36,811 nucleotides of DNA from QHXQ01 sp036389375. Lineage in GTDB: Bacteria; Acidobacteriota; Blastocatellia; Pyrinomonadales; Pyrinomonadaceae. The notes below the pieces were generated by a model. It searched no databases, was not told the DNA's origin, and saw nothing but the letters and a program-made list of their open reading frames with translations. Positions 8,028 to 15,342 of this stretch are shown piece after piece. The DNA is taken from NCBI GenBank assembly GCA_036389375.1, contig DASVQA010000093.1:1-36811 (forward strand), in the 5' to 3' direction. The position numbers and the translations under genes were made by a program. Each line of letters starts with the position of its first letter. Position 1 is the stretch's first letter.

Positions 8028-8051
8028 AAGCGTTCAGCGCAAGCGACGGCG

Positions 8052-9479
8052 TCAGCGTCGCAGGAGTTCGGCGTCGCCGTGCGCCTGAAGGACGTTTCTG
8101 ACGAGGCTGGGCGAGTGCGGGAAAGCTTTGAACAGTTGGAAGTCGAGGTCTTTATTGCCGGCGTACTTGCCGTGACAGTTGATGCAGCCGTGTGGCGGCG
8201 TCGTATCAACCGGCTCTTGCAGGTAAGTCTCAAGCGTCGAGTTGGCCAGAAACTTCGGCTGCGAGGGCACGCCGACGGGTGTGGCCGTGCCCGACCATTG
8301 ATCGTTGACGAGCATGTAGTTCTGCCAGACGTTATCCTTGCGGAGCGTCGTGAGCGCCATCTGATAGAGCATGTTCTGGCTGTTGGCGACCGAGTCCACG
8401 GGCACAAGCCGCACCACCTGCGTCGGCATGTTCGGGTTGCTCGCGGGCGGCGGCGCGTTGATCGGGCAGCTAGGGCATTTCGGGTTGTAGAAGTTGTACT
8501 GGATGCCGGATTTCGCGCCCGTCTGATCGGGCGCGTTGTTGACGTGCTCAAACGTCGCCCACGACCATTGCGGTAGTTGCGCCGTCTTCATGACGACGTG
8601 CAAGCCGACCAGACCGACCGTGCGCGCGGAACACCGGCCCGTCGTTGAGTCGTAAACCAACGCCACCGTCGTATAGAACTTGGACAGGTCATCCGGCTGG
8701 CGGCTACCGGGCCCGCCCATGATCTTCCACGCCGCCTTGACCTTGATCGCCGGCACGGTGTCTGTGGTGTTCGACGAGGCGGGGAACGAGATCACTTTGC
8801 CCTTCTGGTTGTTGCTGTTGTAGAAGCCGTTGTTGACAACATAGTTGTAGTAGGCGCGATTGACCTTGACCTCGTACCAGACCTTCTCGCCGTTCTGATC
8901 AATCAGCGGGTACATCGTGAACGCCTGCTTGAAGTCTTGCAGCACGTCGGAGACTTTCGCCGTCTGCGTCATGGTGCGCTGCGCCGCGCCCCGGTTCTCT
9001 GCGGCCAACCGGAGACAAGCGGGTGGGATGATCTCCGGCGCGTCGAACGAGGTGGGGCGGACGGGCGGGTTGAGAAAGATGTCCGCCGTGTCTTTGTAGG
9101 TCTCCCAGACGGTCGGGCCCGTCGGCATGGTTGTGCCGCTGCCGCCTTCGCCGCCGCTGGTCTTGAAGCCGCCGATCACGTTCTGTTCGTCGGGCACGCC
9201 GCGCTGTTTGAGTTGCGCCGGCACGGGCCAGTTCAGCGCGACGAACGAGTCCCACGCGAGAATGTCAACGAACGGCTGAAAACCGATTGCGCCAACATCG
9301 TGCGTGACGATATCGTTCGGCACGTTGGGACTGAAGACGTAAAAAGGCGGCGTGTACTGCCGCCCCGTCGCTGCGCCGCCCCCTGTACGCTGCCCCTCGA
9401 CGCGCGTGCCGCTCGCCGCCCACATCAGACCGACGCAGAGCGTCAGGCCTAACACCAAGCCGATCCTTTTCAGCAACAT
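8052..9479 (-). CDS. secreted protein with one CxxCH heme-binding motif
   Basis: 475 residues. The N-terminus MLLKRIGLVLGLTLCVGLMW is a clear Sec signal peptide. Near the C-terminus CINCHG (Cys432, Cys435, His436) is a c-type heme attachment motif, so the protein is probably a periplasmic or exported cytochrome-like protein. A CPSC pair lies earlier. The middle is rich in Asn, Tyr and Trp and matches no domain I can name. The start is well supported: AGGAGG (9490-9485, minus) lies five bases before the ATG. It has no obvious redox partners beside it and appears monocistronic. A single heme motif could in principle be coincidental, but the context PHGCINCHGKYAG is typical of cytochrome c domains. 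Confidence 0.75.
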   Translation of the reverse strand: MLLKRIGLVLGLTLCVGLMWAASGTRVEGQRTGGGAATGRQYTPPFYVFSPNVPNDIVTHDVGAIGFQPFVDILAWDSFVALNWPVPAQLKQRGVPDEQNVIGGFKTSGGEGGSGTTMPTGPTVWETYKDTADIFLNPPVRPTSFDAPEIIPPACLRLAAENRGAAQRTMTQTAKVSDVLQDFKQAFTMYPLIDQNGEKVWYEVKVNRAYYNYVVNNGFYNSNNQKGKVISFPASSNTTDTVPAIKVKAAWKIMGGPGSRQPDDLSKFYTTVALVYDSTTGRCSARTVGLVGLHVVMKTAQLPQWSWATFEHVNNAPDQTGAKSGIQYNFYNPKCPSCPINAPPPASNPNMPTQVVRLVPVDSVANSQNMLYQMALTTLRKDNVWQNYMLVNDQWSGTATPVGVPSQPKFLANSTLETYLQEPVDTTPPHGCINCHGKYAGNKDLDFQLFKAFPHSPSLVRNVLQAHGDAELLRR

Positions 9480-9840
9480 TCGATCCTCCTTTAGGTTGTT
9501 TCTGCCGCGTCAGTAGAGTCAACTCTGTGCCAACAGAGCGCTCTCGTGTGACAACCTCTGAGCGCCACCCATACTCGTGTTTGCGGCCGAGGGTTCTGGT
9601 TGTGTGTGTAAGCTTGAGATAAATGGGGCTTAGAGATCGGCGCAATGCCCAACCGCCGACAGTCAACTGTCCGTGTTTGAGCGTGGCTGCAAGGTAATGC
9701 CGCGCCGGCGAGAAAACGTAATAGGAATACGCGGCGACGATAGACCAGCCGCCCCTTGCGAGTCAATTGAAATCATCGTCGCCAAAGAGGCGACGCGCGC
9801 AAGGATGGAGGGCGGTCGTGCGGGCGGGTTGTGGCCGTGA
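9480..9840. other. intergenic region without a gene
   Basis: 361 bases between two minus-strand genes. No convincing ORF or promoter pair was found. It contains the weak hairpin at 9777-9795. It also has a 15-base match (9748-9762, GCCGCCCCTTGCGAG) to half of the terminator hairpin at 7995-8009. Confidence 0.45.
9777..9795 (-). terminator. weak hairpin downstream of the 365-residue gene
   Basis: CGTCGCC (9777-9783), loop AAAGA, GGCGACG (9789-9795). On the minus strand it is followed by ATGATTTC, not a full T-run, so terminator function is uncertain. Confidence 0.3.
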
Positions 9841-10938
9841 CTAGGAGTTGGGGGTTACTTGCCGGGCCAGCGTCCAGTTGCCGTTGCGGTGGTCGTTCGG
9901 ATTGTCCAACGGGTCGGGCGTCGAGTACCAATTGCCCTGCCCGTCCGTATAGACGTAGGTGTTGTTGCCGTCGTGCTCGTAGTGGTAATTGCCGCTGGCG
10001 CTGTTCGGATCGATATAGGCGGTGCGGCCGATGAGCGCATCGTTGAACGCGTCCTGCGCGGTGTAGTTGTACGCTGCCCGCTCGTGGTTGAGTTGGCGTT
10101 GCCGCGCGATGCTGGCGTCAACCTGATCATTGCGCTGCTGGATGAGTTGGTCGTTGTAGGCGATGATGCGGCGGCCGAACTCTTTCTCAGCGTCCAGCTT
10201 GCGCTTTATGCCGCCAATGTAGGCGTCGAAGCCGGCCTGTAGCTGTTGGGTGATCTGCTGGCAGCGCGCGCGCCATTGCGGGTTCGGTTGCAGCGAACCG
10301 GCGATCTGCCAGAACGTCTCGCGCAGGTCGTCGAGCCGCCCGCGCTCGGCGCGGAAGCAGATGAGCCGGCCGAAGCCCCAGTTGAGCGCGCCGCTTTGCG
10401 TCGGCACCCACTCGTACACGCCGTAGAACTCCTCCTCGATTGCGCGCCCTTGCTCCACGTATTCGACGTACGCCATCAGACTCTCGCCCTGTTGCGGCGG
10501 CGGGTCGTTGAAGACTTGCCAGAGGTTCGCCACCGGCTGCACGCCGACGACGCGCAGGTTCGCCCGGTCGCCGCGAAAATACGGGATCACTAAGGTCGCC
10601 AGCGCGTCCGGCGCGGGGCGCGGCGGCATCCGCACCAATCCGTGTGCGTTCTGCCCGATGGGCACCTGCCCGTAATCGCCCGCCAGCCAGTAGAACGCCT
10701 GCGTGGGCAGAAACTCGAACGCCTCCATGCCGTTCGGGTTGAAGGTGGCGGCGTGAACCAAGACGGGCAGATTAGTATGCTGCGTATTCCACATGACCTG
10801 ACTGCCCGCGCGCCACCCGCACGGGTGCATAAAGGTGGACACGACCAGCCCGCCCTGCTGCTCGTCCATAACCTGATAACGCGTCATGCGCGGCTGCGTG
10901 TCGTGCGGCTGATACTGTTCGGGCGAATTAAAGCTCAT
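9841..10938 (-). CDS. protein of unknown function, 365 residues
   Basis: Not recognised. It lacks a signal peptide or membrane segment and is rich in Gln, Asn, Tyr and Trp. An N-terminal globular part (about 1-215) contains MHPCGWRAGSQ and IPYFRGDRANLRV. A helical, charged region (about 225-290) with many Gln, Arg and Lys looks coiled-coil-like. A short C-terminal tail has repeated Tyr/Asn/Asp (HYEHDGNNTYVYTDG, NWYSTPDP), resembling a Trp/Tyr-rich beta hairpin. The start is supported by AAGGAGA five bases before the ATG at 10938. Base composition matches the chromosome. Its neighbours give no functional clue. Confidence 0.75.
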   Translation of the reverse strand: MSFNSPEQYQPHDTQPRMTRYQVMDEQQGGLVVSTFMHPCGWRAGSQVMWNTQHTNLPVLVHAATFNPNGMEAFEFLPTQAFYWLAGDYGQVPIGQNAHGLVRMPPRPAPDALATLVIPYFRGDRANLRVVGVQPVANLWQVFNDPPPQQGESLMAYVEYVEQGRAIEEEFYGVYEWVPTQSGALNWGFGRLICFRAERGRLDDLRETFWQIAGSLQPNPQWRARCQQITQQLQAGFDAYIGGIKRKLDAEKEFGRRIIAYNDQLIQQRNDQVDASIARQRQLNHERAAYNYTAQDAFNDALIGRTAYIDPNSASGNYHYEHDGNNTYVYTDGQGNWYSTPDPLDNPNDHRNGNWTLARQVTPNS

Positions 10939-10987
10939 AGCCGTCTCCTTAACGGATAAGGCGAAAACAGATGTTGAAAAAGGACAA

Positions 10988-11012
10988 CGCCGGCAATTTT
11001 TTTCAGCCGGCG
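10988..11012 (-). terminator. hairpin between two minus-strand genes
   Basis: CGCCGGC (10988-10994) and GCCGGCG (11006-11012) form a 7-bp GC stem around an 11-base T-rich loop. It lies downstream of the PD-(D/E)XK gene. The loop, not the tail, carries the T-run, so termination would be imperfect. Confidence 0.35.
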
Positions 11013-11035
11013 CTTAAATGACAAGCGCCCGGCGG

Positions 11036-12568
11036 CTAACCGATGTGCGCGCGCCGGACGACGCGCACACCTGCGCGCCAGTCTTCATTAAGATCGAAAC
11101 GATACATTTCGATCTCCGGTGTGATGGTCTGCGCGATCAGTTGGAACGCTTGATGAAAGTGGAGCAGCGGCGCAACGAGATAGACGAGCGGCGGCGCGGC
11201 GGAGATTTCCGCGTCACCGAACAGGCGGGCCTGTTTAATGTAGCCGGCGCGTTGGTAGGCGTGGATGCGACGCCAGTAGTCTGCGGCTTGCAGGGGCAGC
11301 GCGGCGTCTGCCGCGACTTTTAATTCGATGACGACGAGCCGGCCGTCGCGCCGGAGCGCAAGCAGATCGACGGCGCGCGGGGCGCGTGTGCCGTGTGCGC
11401 CAGCGGGGCGAAACTGCGCGTGCAGCGGCGCGAGGATGAGACCGGGGTCGAGGCGCGTGATGTCGCGGCGCAGGAGCGATTCGAGCCACGCTTCGGGCGC
11501 GGCACGGTAGAAGACATGTCGCCGGTCTGCGGGCTGCGCCGTGCGATGCGCGGCCAACTCTTCAAGCAGCCGGGCGAGTTCCGGCCAGTTGTCTGCGCCG
11601 AGCAAACGCCGCGCGCCCGTGCCGAACCAGACATGCTCCGTGGCCAGCATGCGCCGCACGCGCGCGAAGGCGAGACCGTGATAGCGCAGCGTCTCACCGT
11701 AGCCGGCGCGCACCACGTCAATCGCGTCGGGCGCAAGCGCGATGATGCGCGCGGCGGTGGCGCTCACGCCATCGGGCCGCGACTTGCGCGCGCGCGGCGT
11801 GGCGGCGGCAGAGACACAGTTCAAGTCCGGCACTTCGACCGGCAGCAGAGCTTGCCACGCTTCGTCGTGTTCAAACAGAGCGATGTCGCGGCGTAGTTCG
11901 GCGCGCAGCAGGGCCAGCCTCTGCTGCGTCGCGGCAGACAGTTCACGCGGCACGACGAGCAGCAGTCGCCGCAAAGCGGCAAGGCGCGGCTGCCGGTTCA
12001 GCCGTAGCCACCAGAGGAGCGTCGCCGCGAGCAGCGCGTCCGCCGTCTGCGTGCCGAGCGTGACGACGGGGCCGGTGACGGCCAACAACTCGCGCCCTGC
12101 GCGCACGATGATGCGTGCGTAGCGACCCGGCTCTGAACGGCGCGCGCCTGCGCTCAGACGCACGCGCTCGATCTGCGCGTCCTTTAAGTTCGCACAAACG
12201 AGTTGCGCTAACTGCATGCACAGATGCACGCGCGCGGCACGCACGGCTTCGATACCGGCGCGCACGGAGGCACGCGGCACGAGTTCGAGCGTCGCGCGCT
12301 CTGCGCCCATGCGCCGCGTCGCGTCGAGCCGCAACCGCTCGTCCTGCCAGCCCCACGCGCACAGCCGCCAAGTGCGCAAGCCGCGCTCTGTCCAGTAAGC
12401 GAAATGTACGCGCCCGTGCGCCGCGCTCAACTCCCACTCGCCTTTGCGTAAAGGCACGGAGAGACCGCCCGGCTGCTCGGCGCAGAACCATTCGCCGCGT
12501 GCATTGAGCAGGGCGGCGAGCGAGCGCCAGTAGTCTGCGCTGTCGTTTGCGTTCGTGAGGCGCTTCAT
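11036..12568 (-). CDS. protein with C-terminal PD-(D/E)XK nuclease-like domain
   Basis: About 510 residues from the ATG at 12568 (MKRLTNANDSADYWRSLAAL); a TTG seven codons upstream is less likely. The last third contains LESLLRRDITRLDPGLILAP, then RAVDLLALRRDGRLVVIELKVAAD. This is the order expected of a PD-(D/E)XK fold: Asp, then ExK with Lys, as in NucS/DUF91 proteins, which have LEPGL and DLLAVD...VVIELK. The N-terminal two thirds, rich in Arg, Leu and Ala, matches nothing I recognise and could be a DNA-binding or scaffolding part. No restriction or helicase partner lies adjacent. The nuclease fold is inferred from motifs; substrate and role are unknown. No clear ribosome binding site. Confidence 0.75.
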   Translation of the reverse strand: MKRLTNANDSADYWRSLAALLNARGEWFCAEQPGGLSVPLRKGEWELSAAHGRVHFAYWTERGLRTWRLCAWGWQDERLRLDATRRMGAERATLELVPRASVRAGIEAVRAARVHLCMQLAQLVCANLKDAQIERVRLSAGARRSEPGRYARIIVRAGRELLAVTGPVVTLGTQTADALLAATLLWWLRLNRQPRLAALRRLLLVVPRELSAATQQRLALLRAELRRDIALFEHDEAWQALLPVEVPDLNCVSAAATPRARKSRPDGVSATAARIIALAPDAIDVVRAGYGETLRYHGLAFARVRRMLATEHVWFGTGARRLLGADNWPELARLLEELAAHRTAQPADRRHVFYRAAPEAWLESLLRRDITRLDPGLILAPLHAQFRPAGAHGTRAPRAVDLLALRRDGRLVVIELKVAADAALPLQAADYWRRIHAYQRAGYIKQARLFGDAEISAAPPLVYLVAPLLHFHQAFQLIAQTITPEIEMYRFDLNEDWRAGVRVVRRAHIG

Positions 12569-12809
12569 TGATCGGGCCGGCGCGCGCAAATGAAAGACGC
12601 GAAGGCGCGTCTGCTGCGGATGGCGGCGCGGAAATTTGCGCGGGTGAGATTAAATCATGCCCGCGTGTAATGGAAGAGAATTCAGGCCGAACAAGACGCA
12701 AGCGCGGCCCGTGCGCGCAGGCAGCAAGTGGCTTCAAAGTCGAATTGGCCCGGCTCTATTTGCAAACTCCCGCATGCGGCGACCTGATGCCGGCCCCGCG
12801 CCGCGCCTG

Positions 12810-12818
12810 TGCTAAGAT
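12810..12818 (+). promoter_or_regulatory. extended -10 element before the thiolase
   Basis: TGCTAAGAT (TGn plus TAAGAT at 12813-12818), with no good -35. It would start transcription about 15 bases before the ATG at 12839. Confidence 0.35.
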
Positions 12819-12838
12819 CGGTCGCAGGATTAACTGCT

Positions 12839-14026
12839 ATGACAACGAAGGACGTTTATCTGGTCGGCGGCGTGCGGACGCCGATTGGTCGCTTTGGCGG
12901 CGCGCTCGCGGGCACTACACCCGCCGAGTTGGGCGCGACTGCGGCCCGCGCGTGTCTCGCACGCGCGGGGCTGAAAGTGGGCGACGTGCAGGAGGTCATC
13001 TGGGGCTGCGCGCGTCAGGCGGGCGCGGGGCCGAACGTGGCACGGCAGATCGGTTATCGCGCAGGCTTGCCGGAGACCGTCCCGGCTTACACGATCAATC
13101 AGGCGTGCGGTTCGGGCTTGCAGGCGATCATTCTGGCGGCGCAGCAGATCATGTTGGGGCGGGCGCAGGCGGTTATCGCGGGCGGCGTGGAGAGCATGTC
13201 GCGCGTGCCTTATCTGGCTGAAGGTGCGCGTTGGGGCATGCGTATGGGCCACGTCGAACTCGTGGACGGCATGCACCGCGACGGCTTCCTCGATCCGCTC
13301 TCAGGTCTGTTGATGGGCGCAACGGCCGAGAATCTGGTTGACCGCTACGAAATCTCGCGCACTGAGCAGGACGAATATGCGCTCCGCTCGCAGCAGCGCG
13401 CGGCCCGCGCGATTGACTCCGGCCGCTTTGACGCGGAACTCGCGCCCGTCGAGATCAAAGGGCGCAAGGGCGAGCCGCTTCAGTTTACGCGCGATGAGCA
13501 CCCGCGCGCCGACACGACGCTTGAGTCTTTGCGGAAACTGTCGCCCGTCTTTCGGGCCGATGGCACGGTCACGGCCGGGAACTCTTCCGGCATCACGGAC
13601 GGCGCGGCGGCGGTCGCCGTTGTGAGCGCCGAGGCTTTGCGCGCGACAGGTGGCGAGCCGCAGGCGCGCATCGTGGATTATGAGGTCAGCGGTGTCGCGC
13701 CGGAGATTATGGGCATCGGGCCTGTGCCGGCGCTGCGCGCGCTACTCGCCAGACAAAATTTGACGCTCGCGGACGTTGATCTAATCGAGTTGAACGAAGC
13801 CTTCGCGGCGCAGGTGCTCGCGTGCGACCGCGAGTTGCAGTTTGACGGCGAGCGGTTAAACGTCAACGGCGGGGCGATTGCGCTCGGTCATCCAATCGGC
13901 TGCACGGGCGTCCGCATCACCGTGACGCTGCTCCACGAGTTGCAACGGCGCGGCGCGCGGCTCGGGCTGGCCACGCTCTGCGTGAGCGGCGGCATGGGGC
14001 TGGCGCTGCTAGTCGAACGCGTGTGA
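12839..14026 (+). CDS. acetyl-CoA acetyltransferase / thiolase
   Basis: Thiolase II-type enzyme condensing or cleaving acyl-CoA thioesters in the cytoplasm. 395 residues from the ATG at 12839 (MTTKDVYLVGGVRTPIG), which has AGGA upstream; a GTG at 12809 is less likely. Catalytic residues match the family: nucleophilic Cys90 in NQACGSG, His351 in GHPIGCTG and Cys381 in CVSGGMG. LNEAF and NVNGGAIALGHP are also present. Length and motif spacing fit biosynthetic/degradative acetoacetyl-CoA thiolases, but 3-ketoacyl-CoA thiolase (FadA-like) cannot be excluded. No other beta-oxidation or butyrate genes are adjacent, so the pathway is open. Confidence 0.93.
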   Translation: MTTKDVYLVGGVRTPIGRFGGALAGTTPAELGATAARACLARAGLKVGDVQEVIWGCARQAGAGPNVARQIGYRAGLPETVPAYTINQACGSGLQAIILAAQQIMLGRAQAVIAGGVESMSRVPYLAEGARWGMRMGHVELVDGMHRDGFLDPLSGLLMGATAENLVDRYEISRTEQDEYALRSQQRAARAIDSGRFDAELAPVEIKGRKGEPLQFTRDEHPRADTTLESLRKLSPVFRADGTVTAGNSSGITDGAAAVAVVSAEALRATGGEPQARIVDYEVSGVAPEIMGIGPVPALRALLARQNLTLADVDLIELNEAFAAQVLACDRELQFDGERLNVNGGAIALGHPIGCTGVRITVTLLHELQRRGARLGLATLCVSGGMGLALLVERV

Positions 14027-14223
14027 TTAAATAACGGCGCGCGGCTTGTAACACTAAAGCGCGCGCGTACGTCTTATCTGGCGCAGTCGTGCGCTTGTGC
14101 GCGGCGTTTGAAGCCAACGGCGCTGGCGCACGGCGCATCCGACTACAAACCAAACTCCCCCATTTCTGACTAACGCGTGTGACGGCTGAAAGGGTCGTCA
14201 ATTCATTAACGGGCGAAAGGGCT

Positions 14224-15231
14224 ATGATGAAGAGAATTATTTATGTTTTAGCGTTGACGGCGGTCTTTGTGTGGCCGGTCGGCGCGCAGACCACGCGCGC
14301 GTCGGCGGCGAGGACGACACAGACCGGGTCGAACGTCTTGACGGCGCTGCCGGCGTCGGATGCGGTGCTGTCGGTGGATGTGCAGCGGCTCTACAGGGAT
14401 GCGCTGCCGCGCGTCTACGCGAGCGACGCGGCGAAGTTGGCCGAGATCAATGCGGACATCGAACAGTTCAAGACGCGCACGGGGCTTGACCCGCGCTCGT
14501 TCGAGCGACTGGCGGTCGGTGTACATTTCAACGAGTTGGCGGGCGGCGGCGTGAAGCTTGAGCCGGTGGCGATTGCGCGCGGCAGTTTCAACGCGGCGGC
14601 GCTCGTGGCCGCCGGGCGCATCGCCGCGCAGGGCAAGTACACGGAACAGAAATATCAGGGCAAGACCATCTATCTCTTCACGCTGGATAATCAGGTGAAG
14701 TTCCTCAACCTGCGCTGGGCAGAGTTGGCGGTCGTCGTGCTCGACGGAAACACGTTGGCGTTCGGTCAGCCTGAGCGCGTGCGCGCGGCGGTGGACGCAA
14801 ACGGCGGGCGCGCGGCGCGCGTCGCTAACGACGTGGTGGCGCTGGCGACGCGCGACCCGAACGCGATCATAGGCATGGGCGGCAACGTGCCGGCGGCGCT
14901 CACGCGCCAACTCGATTTCCTCAGTCCTGAGATCAGCCGCAGCGTCGCCTCGATCCGGCAGTTCTACGGCACGGTCGGGACGAGCACAAGCGGTTTCGAG
15001 ATGCTGACGGTCTTGCGCACGGGCAGCGCCGCCGACGCGCGGAATCTGAGCGAGACGGTGGACGGTTTGAAGATGCTTGCGCCGCTCGGCATCGCGCGCA
15101 TGCGCGGCGACAAGGCCAAGCTCGTGCAACAACTCGTGGACACCACGAAGGTCACGACGCAGGGCAGCGATGTGCTGATCCGGCTCGACCTCGCCGACGC
15201 AAACGTGGCGACGCTCGTGCGCGTCTTCTAA
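14224..15231 (+). CDS. secreted protein of unknown function
   Basis: About 335 residues. A Sec signal MMKRIIYVLALTAVFVWPVGAQ is cleavable after AQ. The mature part begins after a Thr/Ala-rich linker with LTALPASDAVLSVDVQRLY and has repeated alpha/beta segments (SFNAAALVAAGRIAAQGKY, ARVANDVVALATRDPNAI). I do not recognise a family with certainty; the pattern recalls DUF3352-like extracellular proteins. AAGGG lies just upstream of two adjacent ATG codons (14224, 14227), and the second is slightly better spaced. No catalytic or metal motifs are evident. It converges on the PpiD-like gene and shares a terminator with it. Confidence 0.75.
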   Translation: MMKRIIYVLALTAVFVWPVGAQTTRASAARTTQTGSNVLTALPASDAVLSVDVQRLYRDALPRVYASDAAKLAEINADIEQFKTRTGLDPRSFERLAVGVHFNELAGGGVKLEPVAIARGSFNAAALVAAGRIAAQGKYTEQKYQGKTIYLFTLDNQVKFLNLRWAELAVVVLDGNTLAFGQPERVRAAVDANGGRAARVANDVVALATRDPNAIIGMGGNVPAALTRQLDFLSPEISRSVASIRQFYGTVGTSTSGFEMLTVLRTGSAADARNLSETVDGLKMLAPLGIARMRGDKAKLVQQLVDTTKVTTQGSDVLIRLDLADANVATLVRVF

Positions 15232-15253
15232 AGCAGGCGGGCGCAAAACTACA

Positions 15254-15272
15254 GGCGGCCAAACCGGCCGCC
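15254..15272. terminator. small GC hairpin, possible auxiliary terminator
   Basis: GGCGGCC (15254-15260), loop AAACC, GGCCGCC (15266-15272), just after the stop at 15231 and before the stronger hairpin at 15281. No T-run follows. Confidence 0.3.
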
Positions 15273-15280
15273 AGACAGAC

Positions 15281-15318
15281 AAAGGGCGCAGCAGGTTTCA
15301 TTCCCTGCTGCGCCCTTT
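15281..15318. terminator. bidirectional intrinsic terminator between convergent genes
   Basis: AAAGGGCGCAGCAGG (15281-15295) pairs perfectly with CCTGCTGCGCCCTTT (15304-15318) around an 8-base loop. A and T runs at the base suit termination in both directions. Confidence 0.8.
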
Positions 15319-15342
15319 CCCTGTTGAGCGGTCTCGCTTTGT

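Noticed and set aside
9491..9766. 91-codon minus-strand reading frame
   Set aside because: Arg/Cys/His-rich random-looking translation, no start signal.
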